A DNA stretch of 64,000 nucleotides from Butyrivibrio sp. XPD2006 (GCF_000420865.1 NZ_ATVT01000001.1:186001-250000), one strand, 5' to 3'; shown: positions 44,423 through 53,765, counted from the first letter of the stretch. Numbers and translations: made by a program. Notes: generated by a model not told the origin, from the letters alone.

Positions 44423-47290
44423 ATGAATAAAGAGCAATTTGATATGAAGGATTTAATGACCCCCTATTCCTTAGATCCTAATAGAAACAAGGTAGATCCG
44501 AGAGCAGGAGTCATTCCTGAGACAGTTGATATGGATGCTCCTTTCAGAGAGCCACTGGCAAGGCTTGTGACACATATTACCGACAGAAAAGAAATCAAAC
44601 TCGGAATCAAGAAGATAACAAAAGAGAGCCCTGAGTATTGGGGCGTATATAATCTTATTACAGATGAGCAGTGCGAGATAGCGCTTAAGATGGAAAAGCG
44701 TAAACCCAAGACTTTTGAGCAGATCGCAGCTCTTTGTCCTGAGTACTCCAAGGAGGAACTTCAGAAGCACCTGGATGAAATGTCATATAACGGCATCATA
44801 GAGTGGAACTATGAGAATCCGAAGCATGAGAAGCAGTATGTGCTTCCTATGTTTGTTCCCGGATCTGCAGAGTTCTCAAACATGAACGGCAAGGTACTTG
44901 CAGCGCATCCTGAAGGCGGTCCTTTCTTTGAGAGAATGACACGTATTCCTCTTGAGGGACTTACACATATGGTTCCTCAGGGCGGCGCAGGTGTAGGAAT
45001 GCATGTAATCCCTGTTGAGAAGGCTATTGAAATGCAGGGCAGCGCTATAGGTCTTGAGAAGATCTCATACTGGCTTGATTACTATGAGGGCAAGTATGCA
45101 GCTTCTCCTTGTTCCTGCAGAAGATCAAGAAAGACCTATGATCAGGGTTGTGCGGATGATCCTGAAGGATGGTGCATCGCAGTTGGCGATATGGCTGACT
45201 ACGTCGTTGAGACTCAGAAGGATGGACGTTACATTACCAAGGAAGAAGCCCTTGAGATTTTCAAGCAGGCTGAAGATAACGGATTTGTACATCAGATCAC
45301 AAACATCGATGGATCAGAGAAGATTTTCGCTATTTGTAACTGTAATGTAAACGTATGCTATGCGCTTCGTACATCACAGCTCTTTAATACACCTAATATG
45401 TCACGTTCAGCATATGTTGCTCACGTTGACAAGAATAACTGCGTAGCTTGCGGACGCTGCGTTGAGGTTTGTCCTGCCGGTGCTGCGACTCTTGGTCAGA
45501 AGCTCTGCAAGAAGGACGGCAGCGAGGTTATTTATCCTAAGATGCCTCTTCCTACAGAGAAGAAGTGGTCTACGGATATGTGGACTGAGGATTATCGTGA
45601 CATAAACCGCATCAACACTCACAAAACAGGTACAGCTCCTTGTAAGACTGCATGTCCTGCACATCTTCCCGTACAGGGATATATTAAGATGGCTTCACAG
45701 GGCAGATACGATGAGGCTCTTGCCCTTATCAAGAAGTACAATCCGCTTCCGGCTGTTTGCGGACATGTTTGTAACAGACGTTGTGAGGATGCATGTACCA
45801 GAGGAACAATTGATGAGGCTCTTGCAATCGATGAGATCAAGAAGTTCGTTGCTATGCGCGATCTTAAGTCTGAGACACGCTTTGTACCGGATAAGGTAAT
45901 TCCTAAGATCGGCGGAGGCTTTGATGAGAAAGTAGCTATCGTCGGTGCGGGCCCTGCAGGTATTTCCTGCGCTTATTACCTGGCTCTTAAGGGCTATAAG
46001 CCAACTCTTTTTGATAAGAATAAGAAAGCCGGCGGAATGGTTACATACGGAATTCCTTCCTTTGTAATGGAGAAGGATGTTATCGAGGCTGAAGTAGACG
46101 TTTTAAGAGACCTTGGAGTAGATATCCGTCTTGGAGTAGAAGTCGGAAAAGACATTACTCTTAAGCAGCTCAGAGATGAAGGCTACAAGGCATTTTATAT
46201 CGCTATCGGATGTCAGGGCGGCAGAGGAATTAATGTACCCGGAGAGGACGCAGAGGGCGTTATCAAGGGCGTGGACATCCTCCATGATGTAATTGACGAT
46301 GAGAATTACAAACTTAGTGGTGACACTGTAGTAATCGGTGGCGGAAATGTTGCTATAGACGTAAGCCGTACTGCTATTCGCTGCGGTTCATCCAAGGTTA
46401 CTCAGGTATCTCTTGAAACAAGAGACATTATGCCGGCTCTTCCTGAGGAAATCGAAGTTGCAGAGTCCGAAGGAATTATTCTTCAGGGCGGATGGGGACC
46501 AAAGGAGATCCTCAAAGAGAACGGTAAAGTTAAGGGCATCGTATTCAAGAAGTGCACACAGGTTAAGAATGCAGAGGGACGATTCGATCCACAGTACGAT
46601 GAGAGCCAGACTATGGAGATTGCATGCTCCAATGTTATTCTTGCAGTAGGTCAGGCAACCGTTTGGGGAGACCTTCTTAAGGATGAGAACGTAGAGTTCA
46701 GAGGACCGGCTCCTGTTGCAGACAGTGTAACATTCCAGACTTCCGTAAAAGACATATTTGTTGGCGGAGACATGTTCTATGGACCTAGATTTGCCATTGA
46801 TGCCATTGCATGCGGAAAAGAAGGAGCAGAGTCTATTCACAGATTTGTACAGCCTCATTCCTCACTTACAATAGGTCGTGATCCTAACTTCTTCATTGAG
46901 TTGGATAAGGATGATATATCAATTAAAGATTATGACCATGTTGGACGCCAGCACCCCGGTGTTGGTAAGACTGAAGACGGCAAGCTGACATTCAGAGATA
47001 CCAGACAGCTCCTTACAGAGGAACAGATTAAGAAAGAGACATCCAGATGTCTTGGCTGCGGAGCTTCAATCGTTGATCCTAACAAGTGTGTGGGCTGCGG
47101 ACTTTGCACAACTAGATGCGAGTTTGACGCTATCAAACTCACCAGGGATAACCCAGGAGCTTCAACAATGAGAAAGGCAGAGGACAAGCTTAAATACATC
47201 CTTCCAAACGGCCTTAAACAGGCTGTTGCAAGGCCATTCATTAAAAAGACTCCAAAAGAGACAGCATGGCTGCCTGAGAGTGATAAATAA
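44423..47290 (+). CDS. Multi-domain Fe-S/FAD oxidoreductase, GltD/NfnB-like
   Basis: 955 residues. The N-terminal ~330 contain a helical region with a winged-helix feel (about 90-130) and Cys clusters PCSCRRSRK and ICNCNVNVC, followed by a ferredoxin motif CVACGRCVEVCPAG. Next comes a GltD-type Fe-S helical domain (CKTACPAHLPVQGYI, CGHVCNRRCEDAC) and FAD/NAD Rossmann folds (VAIVGAGPAGISCAYYLA, VVIGGGNVAIDVSRTA, VGGDMFYGPRFAIDAI). A last ferredoxin-like motif CVGCGLCTTRCEFDA is near the C-terminus. Likely an NAD(P)-ferredoxin-type or hydrogenase-linked redox enzyme; the hypBA neighbours favour the latter. AGGGTAAGAG precedes the ATG. Confidence 0.8.
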   Translation: MNKEQFDMKDLMTPYSLDPNRNKVDPRAGVIPETVDMDAPFREPLARLVTHITDRKEIKLGIKKITKESPEYWGVYNLITDEQCEIALKMEKRKPKTFEQIAALCPEYSKEELQKHLDEMSYNGIIEWNYENPKHEKQYVLPMFVPGSAEFSNMNGKVLAAHPEGGPFFERMTRIPLEGLTHMVPQGGAGVGMHVIPVEKAIEMQGSAIGLEKISYWLDYYEGKYAASPCSCRRSRKTYDQGCADDPEGWCIAVGDMADYVVETQKDGRYITKEEALEIFKQAEDNGFVHQITNIDGSEKIFAICNCNVNVCYALRTSQLFNTPNMSRSAYVAHVDKNNCVACGRCVEVCPAGAATLGQKLCKKDGSEVIYPKMPLPTEKKWSTDMWTEDYRDINRINTHKTGTAPCKTACPAHLPVQGYIKMASQGRYDEALALIKKYNPLPAVCGHVCNRRCEDACTRGTIDEALAIDEIKKFVAMRDLKSETRFVPDKVIPKIGGGFDEKVAIVGAGPAGISCAYYLALKGYKPTLFDKNKKAGGMVTYGIPSFVMEKDVIEAEVDVLRDLGVDIRLGVEVGKDITLKQLRDEGYKAFYIAIGCQGGRGINVPGEDAEGVIKGVDILHDVIDDENYKLSGDTVVIGGGNVAIDVSRTAIRCGSSKVTQVSLETRDIMPALPEEIEVAESEGIILQGGWGPKEILKENGKVKGIVFKKCTQVKNAEGRFDPQYDESQTMEIACSNVILAVGQATVWGDLLKDENVEFRGPAPVADSVTFQTSVKDIFVGGDMFYGPRFAIDAIACGKEGAESIHRFVQPHSSLTIGRDPNFFIELDKDDISIKDYDHVGRQHPGVGKTEDGKLTFRDTRQLLTEEQIKKETSRCLGCGASIVDPNKCVGCGLCTTRCEFDAIKLTRDNPGASTMRKAEDKLKYILPNGLKQAVARPFIKKTPKETAWLPESDK

Positions 47291-47306
47291 TCGATATTTC
47301 ATTTAA

Positions 47307-47346
47307 GATTAAGTCAAGTGAACAAAAATGTACACTTGACTTAATC
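47307..47346 (+). terminator. Hairpin after the flavoprotein gene
   Basis: A perfect 14-bp stem GATTAAGTCAAGTG/CACTTGACTTAATC with a 12-base loop; only TTTAAAAA follows, so termination strength is uncertain. The topA -35 lies in its 3' arm. Confidence 0.7.
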
Positions 47347-47364
47347 TTTAAAAATGTTTATTAA
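47336..47364 (+). promoter_or_regulatory. Sigma-A promoter of topA
   Basis: TTGACT (47336-47341), a 17-base spacer and TATTAA (47359-47364), about 45 bases before the topA ATG. The -35 overlaps the right arm of the upstream hairpin. Confidence 0.6.
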
Positions 47365-47414
47365 TAAGAAGCGAGCTTTCGGGCTAAATAAAAAAAGGGG
47401 CATTATTATAGCTA

Positions 47415-49526
47415 ATGGCGACTAAGAAAACTAATACTACTAAAAAGAATTCATTACTTATTGTTGAGTCACCTACAAAGGTAAAGGCTATTAAGAAATT
47501 TTTGGGCAGCGGCTATGAAGTGGCAGCCAGTAACGGACATGTAAGGGATCTTCCCAGAAGTACCATGGGAATTGATATCGAGCATGGCTATGAGCCCAAG
47601 TATATAACTATCAGAGGAAAGGGAGATGTTCTTGCTGAACTCAGAAGACAGGTCAAGAAGGCTGACAAAGTTTATCTCGCAACCGACCCGGATCGTGAGG
47701 GAGAAGCTATCAGTTGGCACCTGTGCTCTGCACTTAAGCTTGATGAAGCCGATGCCAAGGTTCAGAGAGTGACCTTTAACGAGATCACTAAGAATGCTGT
47801 CAAGGAAGCTATGAAGCATCCAAGAGACATAGACATGAATCTTGTTGATGCACAGCAGGCAAGACGTGTTCTTGACAGAATGGTGGGTTATGAGATTTCT
47901 CCGCTTCTCTGGTCCAAAATAAAGCGCGGACTTTCAGCAGGTCGTGTTCAGTCTGTGGCACTTAGGATAATTGCCGACAGAGAGGAAGAGATAGATTCCT
48001 TTATTCCTACAGAATATTGGACACTGGATGCCAAGCTTATGGCTGAAGGCGAGAAGAAGCCGCTTGTTGCACACTATTACGGTATCGGGAACGACAAGAA
48101 AGAGATTTCATCAAAGAAGGAACTTGATGAGATATGTAAGGCAATTGAGGGCAAGAAGTTTGTTGTAAGTGATGTCAAGAAAGGTGAGAGAACCAAGAAG
48201 GCTCCGCTTCCTTTTACAACATCAACACTTCAGCAGGAAGCTTCCAAGGCTCTTAACTTCTCAACTCAGAAGACAATGAGAGTAGCTCAGCAGCTTTATG
48301 AAGGAATTGAACTCGGAAAAGAGGGAACAGTAGGTCTTATAACTTATCTTCGTACCGATTCAACCCGTGTATCCGATGAAGCTGTTGCGGCAGCCAATGA
48401 TTATATAGTCAAGAATTTTGGCGATAAATACCTTGCTGACGGAGCAGGAGCCAAGAAGACGGAAGGTAAGATACAGGATGCTCATGAGGCGATCCGTCCC
48501 ACATACATTGATCACACTCCCGTGATGGTCAAGGATTATCTCTCCAGAGATCAGTTCAGGCTTTATCAGCTTATCTGGAGAAGATTTATGGCAAGCAGAA
48601 TGGCTGCTGCCAAGTATGAGACCACTTCTGTCAAGATTGATGCAGGAGAGCACAGATTTACCGTGGCTGCATCCAAGACTGTTTTTGACGGTTTCCTTAA
48701 TGTCTATACTGATGATGAGGATCAGATTGAGAAGAATGCTCTCATGAAGAACCTTGATACAAATACCAAACTTAAATTTGATTCATTTGAGTCAGCACAG
48801 CACTTTACACAGCCGGCTCCTCATTATACAGAAGCTTCTCTGGTTCACGACCTTGAAGCTCTCGGAATTGGCAGACCAAGTACTTATGCGCCTACAATTT
48901 CAACTATCATGGCAAGGCACTACATTACGAAAGAAAACAAATCTCTTTTCATTACAGAGCTTGGCCAGGCTGTAAACAAGATGATGATGGATGCCTTCCC
49001 TCAGATTGTGGACGTAAACTTTACATCCAATATGGAAGCACTTCTTGATGGAATTGCTGAAGGTGATGTTAAGTGGAAGACTGTTATAGAGAATTTCTAT
49101 CCTGATCTCGACAAGGCTGTGAAGGCTGCCGAGGAAGAACTTGAGAAGGTTCAGGTTCAGGATGAGGCAACAGATGAAATTTGTGAACTTTGCGGCAGAA
49201 ATCTGGTTATCAAGTATGGCCCTCACGGTAAATTCCTGGCATGTCCGGGATTCCCTGAGTGCAAAAACACCAAGCCTTACTTTGAGAAGATCGGAGCAAG
49301 CTGTCCTAAGTGCGGCAAAGACATTGTTCTTAAGAGAACCAAGAAGGGCAGAATATTCTACGGATGTATCGATAACCCTAACTGCGACTTCATGTCATGG
49401 CAGAGACCTGTATCCAAGAAGTGTCCTAAGTGCGGCGGCGTAATGTATGCCAAGAACAATAAGCTTGCTTGTGGCAATCCGGAATGCGGATGGGTCGAGG
49501 ACAAAGAGAATAAAGAAAACAACTAA
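47415..49526 (+). CDS. topA: DNA topoisomerase I (type IA)
   Basis: Relaxes negative supercoils by single-strand passage. The 703-residue protein has the Toprim strand LLIVESPTKVKAI, the metal-binding DPDREGEAI and the active-site Tyr in GLITYLRTDSTRVS. Three C-terminal four-Cys zinc ribbons follow (about 595-695: CELCGR...CPGFPEC, CPKCGK...CIDNPNC, CPKCGG...CGNPEC). The upstream GGGG is 15 bases from the ATG, an unusually poor ribosome site for this region. A clear terminator follows. Confidence 0.97.
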   Translation: MATKKTNTTKKNSLLIVESPTKVKAIKKFLGSGYEVAASNGHVRDLPRSTMGIDIEHGYEPKYITIRGKGDVLAELRRQVKKADKVYLATDPDREGEAISWHLCSALKLDEADAKVQRVTFNEITKNAVKEAMKHPRDIDMNLVDAQQARRVLDRMVGYEISPLLWSKIKRGLSAGRVQSVALRIIADREEEIDSFIPTEYWTLDAKLMAEGEKKPLVAHYYGIGNDKKEISSKKELDEICKAIEGKKFVVSDVKKGERTKKAPLPFTTSTLQQEASKALNFSTQKTMRVAQQLYEGIELGKEGTVGLITYLRTDSTRVSDEAVAAANDYIVKNFGDKYLADGAGAKKTEGKIQDAHEAIRPTYIDHTPVMVKDYLSRDQFRLYQLIWRRFMASRMAAAKYETTSVKIDAGEHRFTVAASKTVFDGFLNVYTDDEDQIEKNALMKNLDTNTKLKFDSFESAQHFTQPAPHYTEASLVHDLEALGIGRPSTYAPTISTIMARHYITKENKSLFITELGQAVNKMMMDAFPQIVDVNFTSNMEALLDGIAEGDVKWKTVIENFYPDLDKAVKAAEEELEKVQVQDEATDEICELCGRNLVIKYGPHGKFLACPGFPECKNTKPYFEKIGASCPKCGKDIVLKRTKKGRIFYGCIDNPNCDFMSWQRPVSKKCPKCGGVMYAKNNKLACGNPECGWVEDKENKENN

Positions 49527-49542
49527 ACATAAAAAAATCATA

Positions 49543-49577
49543 AAGACTCGGACTGATTAAGGTCCGGGTCTTTTTTT
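49543..49577 (+). terminator. Rho-independent terminator after topA
   Basis: A 12-bp stem AAGACTCGGACT/GGTCCGGGTCTT (49543-49554 with 49561-49572, two G-T pairs) running into seven Ts to 49577. Confidence 0.9.
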
Positions 49578-49620
49578 GGTTTATAATAATATTTATATAC
49601 GAAATGGAGGTAAAGACATC

Positions 49621-51318
49621 ATGGATAACAACTCTGTAAATGGAAAAAGTGGCATTTCCGAGAAAATGCGATGGGGAATCATTGCTCAAACCGTTTTTGT
49701 GGTGGCTGCGCTTATTTTATCGGGCTATGCCTGTTTTAGAAGCCACGAGATCAGAAGAATCATAATTTATGCCGGACAAGCACTGGTTTGTCTTTTGATC
49801 ATCGGATTCGGAACATTCAAGTCTAAGGATGAAAACAGAAAATATCTGGTATTTATCATCAATTGTTATGCGCTTTTGGAGATACTAAGAGCAGTTCTTA
49901 TCATAACAACGGGAATAGAACCTGTTGTATCCGGCATAACAAGGCTCATTATGGCTGTCATTGCATGTAACTGTGTGATCCTTGCAGACAGAATAGATAA
50001 AAAGGATTCAGAGATAATTTCAATTGGAATCGTGGTTTTGGAAGTCATTCTGTATCTGGTTTTCATCTTTGGATTCCCCGGAGTAATGTACGGAAGGATC
50101 AACAAATTTATCCCTCTGGCGGGAGTACTTATCGCAGGAAGTATAGCTCTTTTTACAAAAGCTAAAAATCAGCAGCTTGGAACAGATGAAAGCGCTGAGA
50201 CCACTTTTCCGAAGTGGACACAGGCAGTGGGAGTTTTACTTGCTGCTATCCTTGTTGTTGTATCTCTTGGAAACGTCGGAAGTAAGGGACAGCCGGGTAC
50301 ACCGGGAAGCTATGAAGAACTGTCTTCCTGGACGGATTCAGCACCTCTTAAGGCAGAACTTACTTCATATATGGCGGATATTACCGATATAAACAGTCCG
50401 AATTATATACCTGTTGACAGACGAATTGCAGTCTTTGATATGGATGGAACACTTATATCAGAGACCAATCCTTATTACTTTGATCATTGTCTTTTGATAT
50501 ACAGAGTTCTTGAGGATCCTGATTATAAGGACAAAGCTTCTGACTTTGAAAAAGAGACAGCATACGCAATACTTAAGGGAATACAGACCGGAGAATTTCC
50601 TGAGGATATGATGAATATGCACGGACAGGCTGTTGCCTCTGCATTTAAAGGGATGACGATGGATGAATTCATGGACTATGTTCTTAAGTTCAGAGAAGAA
50701 GCGGCTCCGGGATATGACGGAATGACAAGAAAAGAGTCTTTTTATCAGCCTATGGTTGAGGTTGTGGATTATCTGCAGGAAAACGGATTTACAGTATATG
50801 TTGTCAGCGGAACAGACAGAATTATATCCAGAGGAATAGTAAAAGATAAGCTCAATATTCCAATGAGCCAGGTTATAGGTTCAGATGAGAATATTATCTC
50901 AAGCAGCCAGGGAGATGCTGATGGGCTTGAAGTTCAAATGCAGCCGGGTGATAAGATCATTACCGGCGGAAAGTTCCTGACAAAAGATCTTCAGATGAAC
51001 AAAGTATCCGTTATAGCGCAGGAGATTGGAGTACAGCCGGTACTGGCTTTTGGTAACAGCACCGGAGATTCCAGTATGTGCGATTATGTGGTTAACAATA
51101 ATCCGTATAAGAGTTTGGCGTTTATGCTTTGTTGTGACGATCTTGAAAGAGAATACGGCAATGAAGCTAAGGCCAAGAAGATGCACGATTTGAGCATAGA
51201 GCATAATTGGGTTCCTGTTTCAATGAAAAATGACTGGACAACAATCTATGGCGAGGACGTAACCAAGAATCCTGATTTCGGCCTTGATTACTATTATGAT
51301 TACGATATTCCGAACTAA
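49621..51318 (+). CDS. HAD-family phosphatase with N-terminal membrane domain
   Basis: 565 residues. The first ~225 hold about six to seven hydrophobic helices; the rest is a HAD hydrolase with motif I FDMDGTLISETN, motif II VVSGTDR, a Lys region and motif III FGNSTGDSSMCDYVV, resembling phosphoserine-phosphatase-like HADs. The orientation of the HAD domain is unclear; the Gly/Pro-rich linker KGQPGTPGSYEE after the last helix hints at an exposed domain. The start at 49621 follows GGAGG; an in-frame start at 49576 is unsupported. Substrate unknown. It lies alone between two terminators, directly upstream of codY. Confidence 0.85.
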   Translation: MDNNSVNGKSGISEKMRWGIIAQTVFVVAALILSGYACFRSHEIRRIIIYAGQALVCLLIIGFGTFKSKDENRKYLVFIINCYALLEILRAVLIITTGIEPVVSGITRLIMAVIACNCVILADRIDKKDSEIISIGIVVLEVILYLVFIFGFPGVMYGRINKFIPLAGVLIAGSIALFTKAKNQQLGTDESAETTFPKWTQAVGVLLAAILVVVSLGNVGSKGQPGTPGSYEELSSWTDSAPLKAELTSYMADITDINSPNYIPVDRRIAVFDMDGTLISETNPYYFDHCLLIYRVLEDPDYKDKASDFEKETAYAILKGIQTGEFPEDMMNMHGQAVASAFKGMTMDEFMDYVLKFREEAAPGYDGMTRKESFYQPMVEVVDYLQENGFTVYVVSGTDRIISRGIVKDKLNIPMSQVIGSDENIISSSQGDADGLEVQMQPGDKIITGGKFLTKDLQMNKVSVIAQEIGVQPVLAFGNSTGDSSMCDYVVNNNPYKSLAFMLCCDDLEREYGNEAKAKKMHDLSIEHNWVPVSMKNDWTTIYGEDVTKNPDFGLDYYYDYDIPN

Positions 51319-51330
51319 TCCATATATATT

Positions 51331-51345
51331 TATTTTCTGAAAACT
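51331..51345 (+). promoter_or_regulatory. CodY box upstream of codY
   Basis: TATTTTCTGAAAACT matches the CodY consensus AATTTTCWGAAAATT at 13 of 15 positions (mismatches at positions 1 and 14). It lies 36 bases upstream of the codY promoter hairpin, a position compatible with autoregulation. Confidence 0.65.
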
Positions 51346-51366
51346 TTAACGTTTTTTCATAATTGT

Positions 51367-51391
51367 AGGCGCTTTATTGTTTGAAGCGCCT
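51367..51391 (+). terminator. Hairpin after the HAD gene, overlapping the codY -35
   Basis: AGGCGCTT/AAGCGCCT (51367-51374 with 51384-51391), then ATTTATTTA. A moderately good terminator; the codY -35 falls in the loop and right arm. Confidence 0.65.
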
Positions 51392-51409
51392 ATTTATTTA
51401 TGCTATGAT
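51381..51409 (+). promoter_or_regulatory. Sigma-A promoter of codY
   Basis: TTGAAG (51381-51386), a 17-base spacer and TATGAT (51404-51409) with an extended TG (TGCTATGAT). The predicted leader is about 85 bases. Confidence 0.65.
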
Positions 51410-51501
51410 ACAAATAGCGTAGTGAGTTTATATACGGTTTAACGTCTATGTTGAATCGTCACTATGAAAGGTGGGGAAATACCTGGTAAAGGAGAAATCT
51501 G

Positions 51502-52281
51502 ATGAGTAGTGTACAGCTACTGGATAAGACCCGAAAGATTGGCAAGCTTTTGCACAACAGTAATTCCGGGAAGGTTGTCTTTAACGACATATGCAGAGTG
51601 CTATGTGACATCTTAGCCTCCAACATGTTTGTTATAAGTAAAAAGGGCAAAGTTCTCGGTATAGGCGAAAGTGAAAATGTTGATTCACTCAGCGATCTTT
51701 TGGTAGATAACGTTGGTTCGTTTATTGATCCGATGTTGAATGAAAGATTACTAACAATACTTTCGACAAAAGAAAACGTCAATCTTGAGACTCTTGGATT
51801 TGAAGGAATAGATGCATCCAAATTCCAGGCGATAATAACACCAATCGAAATAGCCGGAGAGAGGCTGGGCACTCTTTTTATATACAAGACCGACAAGCCT
51901 TACGACATCGATGATATTATTCTCTGCGAATACGGCACCACTGTTGTAGGACTTGAAATGCTCAGGGCAGTCAATGAGGAGAATGCAGAAGAAAGCAGAA
52001 AACTTGCAGTTGTAAAATCGGCAATAGGAACTCTTTCCTTCTCCGAGATGCAGGCCATCATTCATATATTTGATGAGCTGGACGGAATGGAAGGTGTGCT
52101 GGTAGCCAGCAAGATTGCTGACAGAGTTGGGATCACAAGAAGTGTTATCGTAAATGCCCTCAGGAAGTTTGAGAGCGCTGGGGTTATTGAATCGAGATCT
52201 TCAGGAATGAAGGGCACATACATTAAGGTTACCAACGATGTTGTCTTTGGCGAGATAAAAAAGCTAAAGCAGGAAATCTAA
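51502..52281 (+). CDS. codY: GTP- and branched-chain amino-acid-sensing repressor CodY
   Basis: 259-residue global nutritional regulator. The N-terminus LLDKTRKIGKLL and the following GAF domain (ligand-binding for isoleucine/valine in the family) lead to a C-terminal winged helix with ASKIADRVGITRSVIVNALRKFESAG, the CodY recognition helix region. AAAGGAGAAA precedes the ATG. A near-consensus CodY box lies upstream. Likely targets within the window include ilvD, ilvB and leuB by pathway, although I see no box beside them. The position before flgB matches the codY-flagellar order of many Firmicutes. Confidence 0.96.
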   Translation: MSSVQLLDKTRKIGKLLHNSNSGKVVFNDICRVLCDILASNMFVISKKGKVLGIGESENVDSLSDLLVDNVGSFIDPMLNERLLTILSTKENVNLETLGFEGIDASKFQAIITPIEIAGERLGTLFIYKTDKPYDIDDIILCEYGTTVVGLEMLRAVNEENAEESRKLAVVKSAIGTLSFSEMQAIIHIFDELDGMEGVLVASKIADRVGITRSVIVNALRKFESAGVIESRSSGMKGTYIKVTNDVVFGEIKKLKQEI

Positions 52282-52337
52282 ATTGCCGATGAATATTGTG
52301 AAAAACAGTATCAGCGACATGGATGGAAATTATGATG

Positions 52338-52370
52338 AAAGGATTTATCAAATGCGATAAATCCTTTTTT
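52338..52370 (+). terminator. Rho-independent terminator after codY
   Basis: A 12-bp stem AAAGGATTTATC/GATAAATCCTTT (52338-52349 with 52356-52367) with six Ts to 52370. Confidence 0.92.
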
Positions 52371-52431
52371 GTTTATTTCATACATTTTGTAGCAAAATAT
52401 ATACCGATATACAATATAAAGTATATTTTAC

Positions 52432-52460
52432 TTGTATTTTACACAAAAAAATTTTATTAT
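52432..52460 (+). promoter_or_regulatory. Promoter of the flagellar operon
   Basis: TTGTAT (52432-52437), a 17-base spacer and TATTAT (52455-52460), 28 bases before flgB. It looks like a sigma-A promoter. Confidence 0.6.
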
Positions 52461-52488
52461 TAAATAGAGTAAAAAGGAGGAGTGGCTT

Positions 52489-52884
52489 TTGATAAACAGT
52501 AATGTCTTTGATTACATTAATGTCATGGATAAAGCGGCCGATGCATCATGGACCAGGAATGAGATAATTGCTAACAATATTGCAAATATCGATACTCCCG
52601 GATACAAGAGGCAGGACCTTAACTTTGAGAGCGAGCTGGAGAGGGCTTTGGGGCACTCCAGATATAAGACCATGGACAAAAAAGTTGCCGATATTAAGGA
52701 TAAGCACCTTGAGGCAAGAGTGGTCAATGATTATTCCGGCTTCTCCTACAGAACAGATAAAAACAACGTTGACGTTGATACCGAAAACGTTCTATTGGCA
52801 GCCAATCAGCTCAAGTACCAGGGACTGATGGCAGGACTCAAGCATGAGTTCCAGACCATTAGTGCCGTAACAAGGTCTTCATGA
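52489..52884 (+). CDS. flgB: Flagellar basal-body rod protein FlgB
   Basis: 131-residue proximal rod subunit. The rod-protein motif NNIANIDTPGYKRQDLNFE is present near residue 27, and the C-terminal amphipathic helix with LLAANQLKYQGL closes the helical bundle. It starts at TTG (52489) with AAAAAGGAGGAG upstream. It is the first gene of the flagellar operon, exported by the type III apparatus before assembly; flgC follows after 15 bases. Confidence 0.96.
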   Translation: MINSNVFDYINVMDKAADASWTRNEIIANNIANIDTPGYKRQDLNFESELERALGHSRYKTMDKKVADIKDKHLEARVVNDYSGFSYRTDKNNVDVDTENVLLAANQLKYQGLMAGLKHEFQTISAVTRSS

Positions 52885-52899
52885 TAAGGAGGACAGAGC

Positions 52900-53346
52900 A
52901 TGAATATATTTGATTCATTCAATATCAATTCATCGGGTATGACGGCTCAGAGATTCAGGATGGATATCATCTCTGAGAATATTGCCAATGCCAACACCAC
53001 AAGAACAGCGGAAGGGACTCCTTATGTCAGGAAGGTTGTGAGATTTGCCGAGAAGGGCACTCAGACTCCTTTCTCAAGAATTTTAAATGAGAGACTTGAC
53101 CACTATTCAGGCAGGGGAGTTAAGGTTGTAAGCGTTGAGGATGACAGCTGGACACAGATGAATATTGTCTACGATCCGTCACATCCGGATTCTGATGAGA
53201 ACGGATATGTAACATATCCCAACGTCAACACAGTCACAGAGATGACCAACCTTATTGACGCCAGCAGATCATATGAGGCCAATGTAACAGCCTTTAATGC
53301 AAGTAAGAACATAGCTTCCAAGGGACTTGAACTTGGCAACAGTTAA
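52900..53346 (+). CDS. flgC: Flagellar basal-body rod protein FlgC
   Basis: 148-residue rod subunit. The N-terminal SENIANANTTRTAEGTPYVRK motif and C-terminal EMTNLIDASRSYEANVTAFN are classic FlgC. AAGGAGGA precedes the ATG. Same operon order as in Bacillus (flgB-flgC-fliE). Confidence 0.97.
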   Translation: MNIFDSFNINSSGMTAQRFRMDIISENIANANTTRTAEGTPYVRKVVRFAEKGTQTPFSRILNERLDHYSGRGVKVVSVEDDSWTQMNIVYDPSHPDSDENGYVTYPNVNTVTEMTNLIDASRSYEANVTAFNASKNIASKGLELGNS

Positions 53347-53360
53347 TGGGAGGGAGATAA

Positions 53361-53702
53361 ATGGCATCTCTTGATATTTCGCAACTTAGAAATGTTACAT
53401 CAGATGTTATACGACATGCTGAGAAGACTAACAGCAGAGTTTACAATGTGCTTGGGGATTCAACAGGAAACGATGAATCCTTTAAAAGCATTTTCTCGGC
53501 AGCTGTAGATAATATATCTACTACTAATGCTTATCTTTCTGACGCAGAGAACGAAGAAATCAAATGGGCTCTGGGTCAGACAGAGAATACACACGATCTT
53601 TCGATTGCTCTTCAGAAAGCGCAGATGGCGCTTCAATACACAGTGGCCATCAGAGATCGTGCGATGTCTGCGTATAGGGAGTTGACGCAGATGCAGATTT
53701 GA
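53361..53702 (+). CDS. fliE: Flagellar hook-basal body protein FliE
   Basis: 113-residue adaptor between the MS ring and the rod. Recognised by size, position and the C-terminal block HDLSIALQKAQMALQYTVAI...AYRELTQMQI. GGGAGGGAG precedes the ATG. fliF follows after 63 bases. Confidence 0.94.
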   Translation: MASLDISQLRNVTSDVIRHAEKTNSRVYNVLGDSTGNDESFKSIFSAAVDNISTTNAYLSDAENEEIKWALGQTENTHDLSIALQKAQMALQYTVAIRDRAMSAYRELTQMQI

Positions 53703-53765
53703 GCGATATAGGGATTCAAGGGCGTATATCGCGATAGCTTCATTTATAGAGGGGAGGGAGAATAA

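Noticed and set aside
42143-47290. A hydrogenase operon
   Set aside because: hypB and hypA are present, but there are no large or small hydrogenase subunits or hypCDEF in the window.
52401-52410. Sigma-28-like ACCGATAT upstream of flgB
   Set aside because: No TAAA lies 15-16 bases upstream; the sigma-A-like promoter at 52432 fits better.
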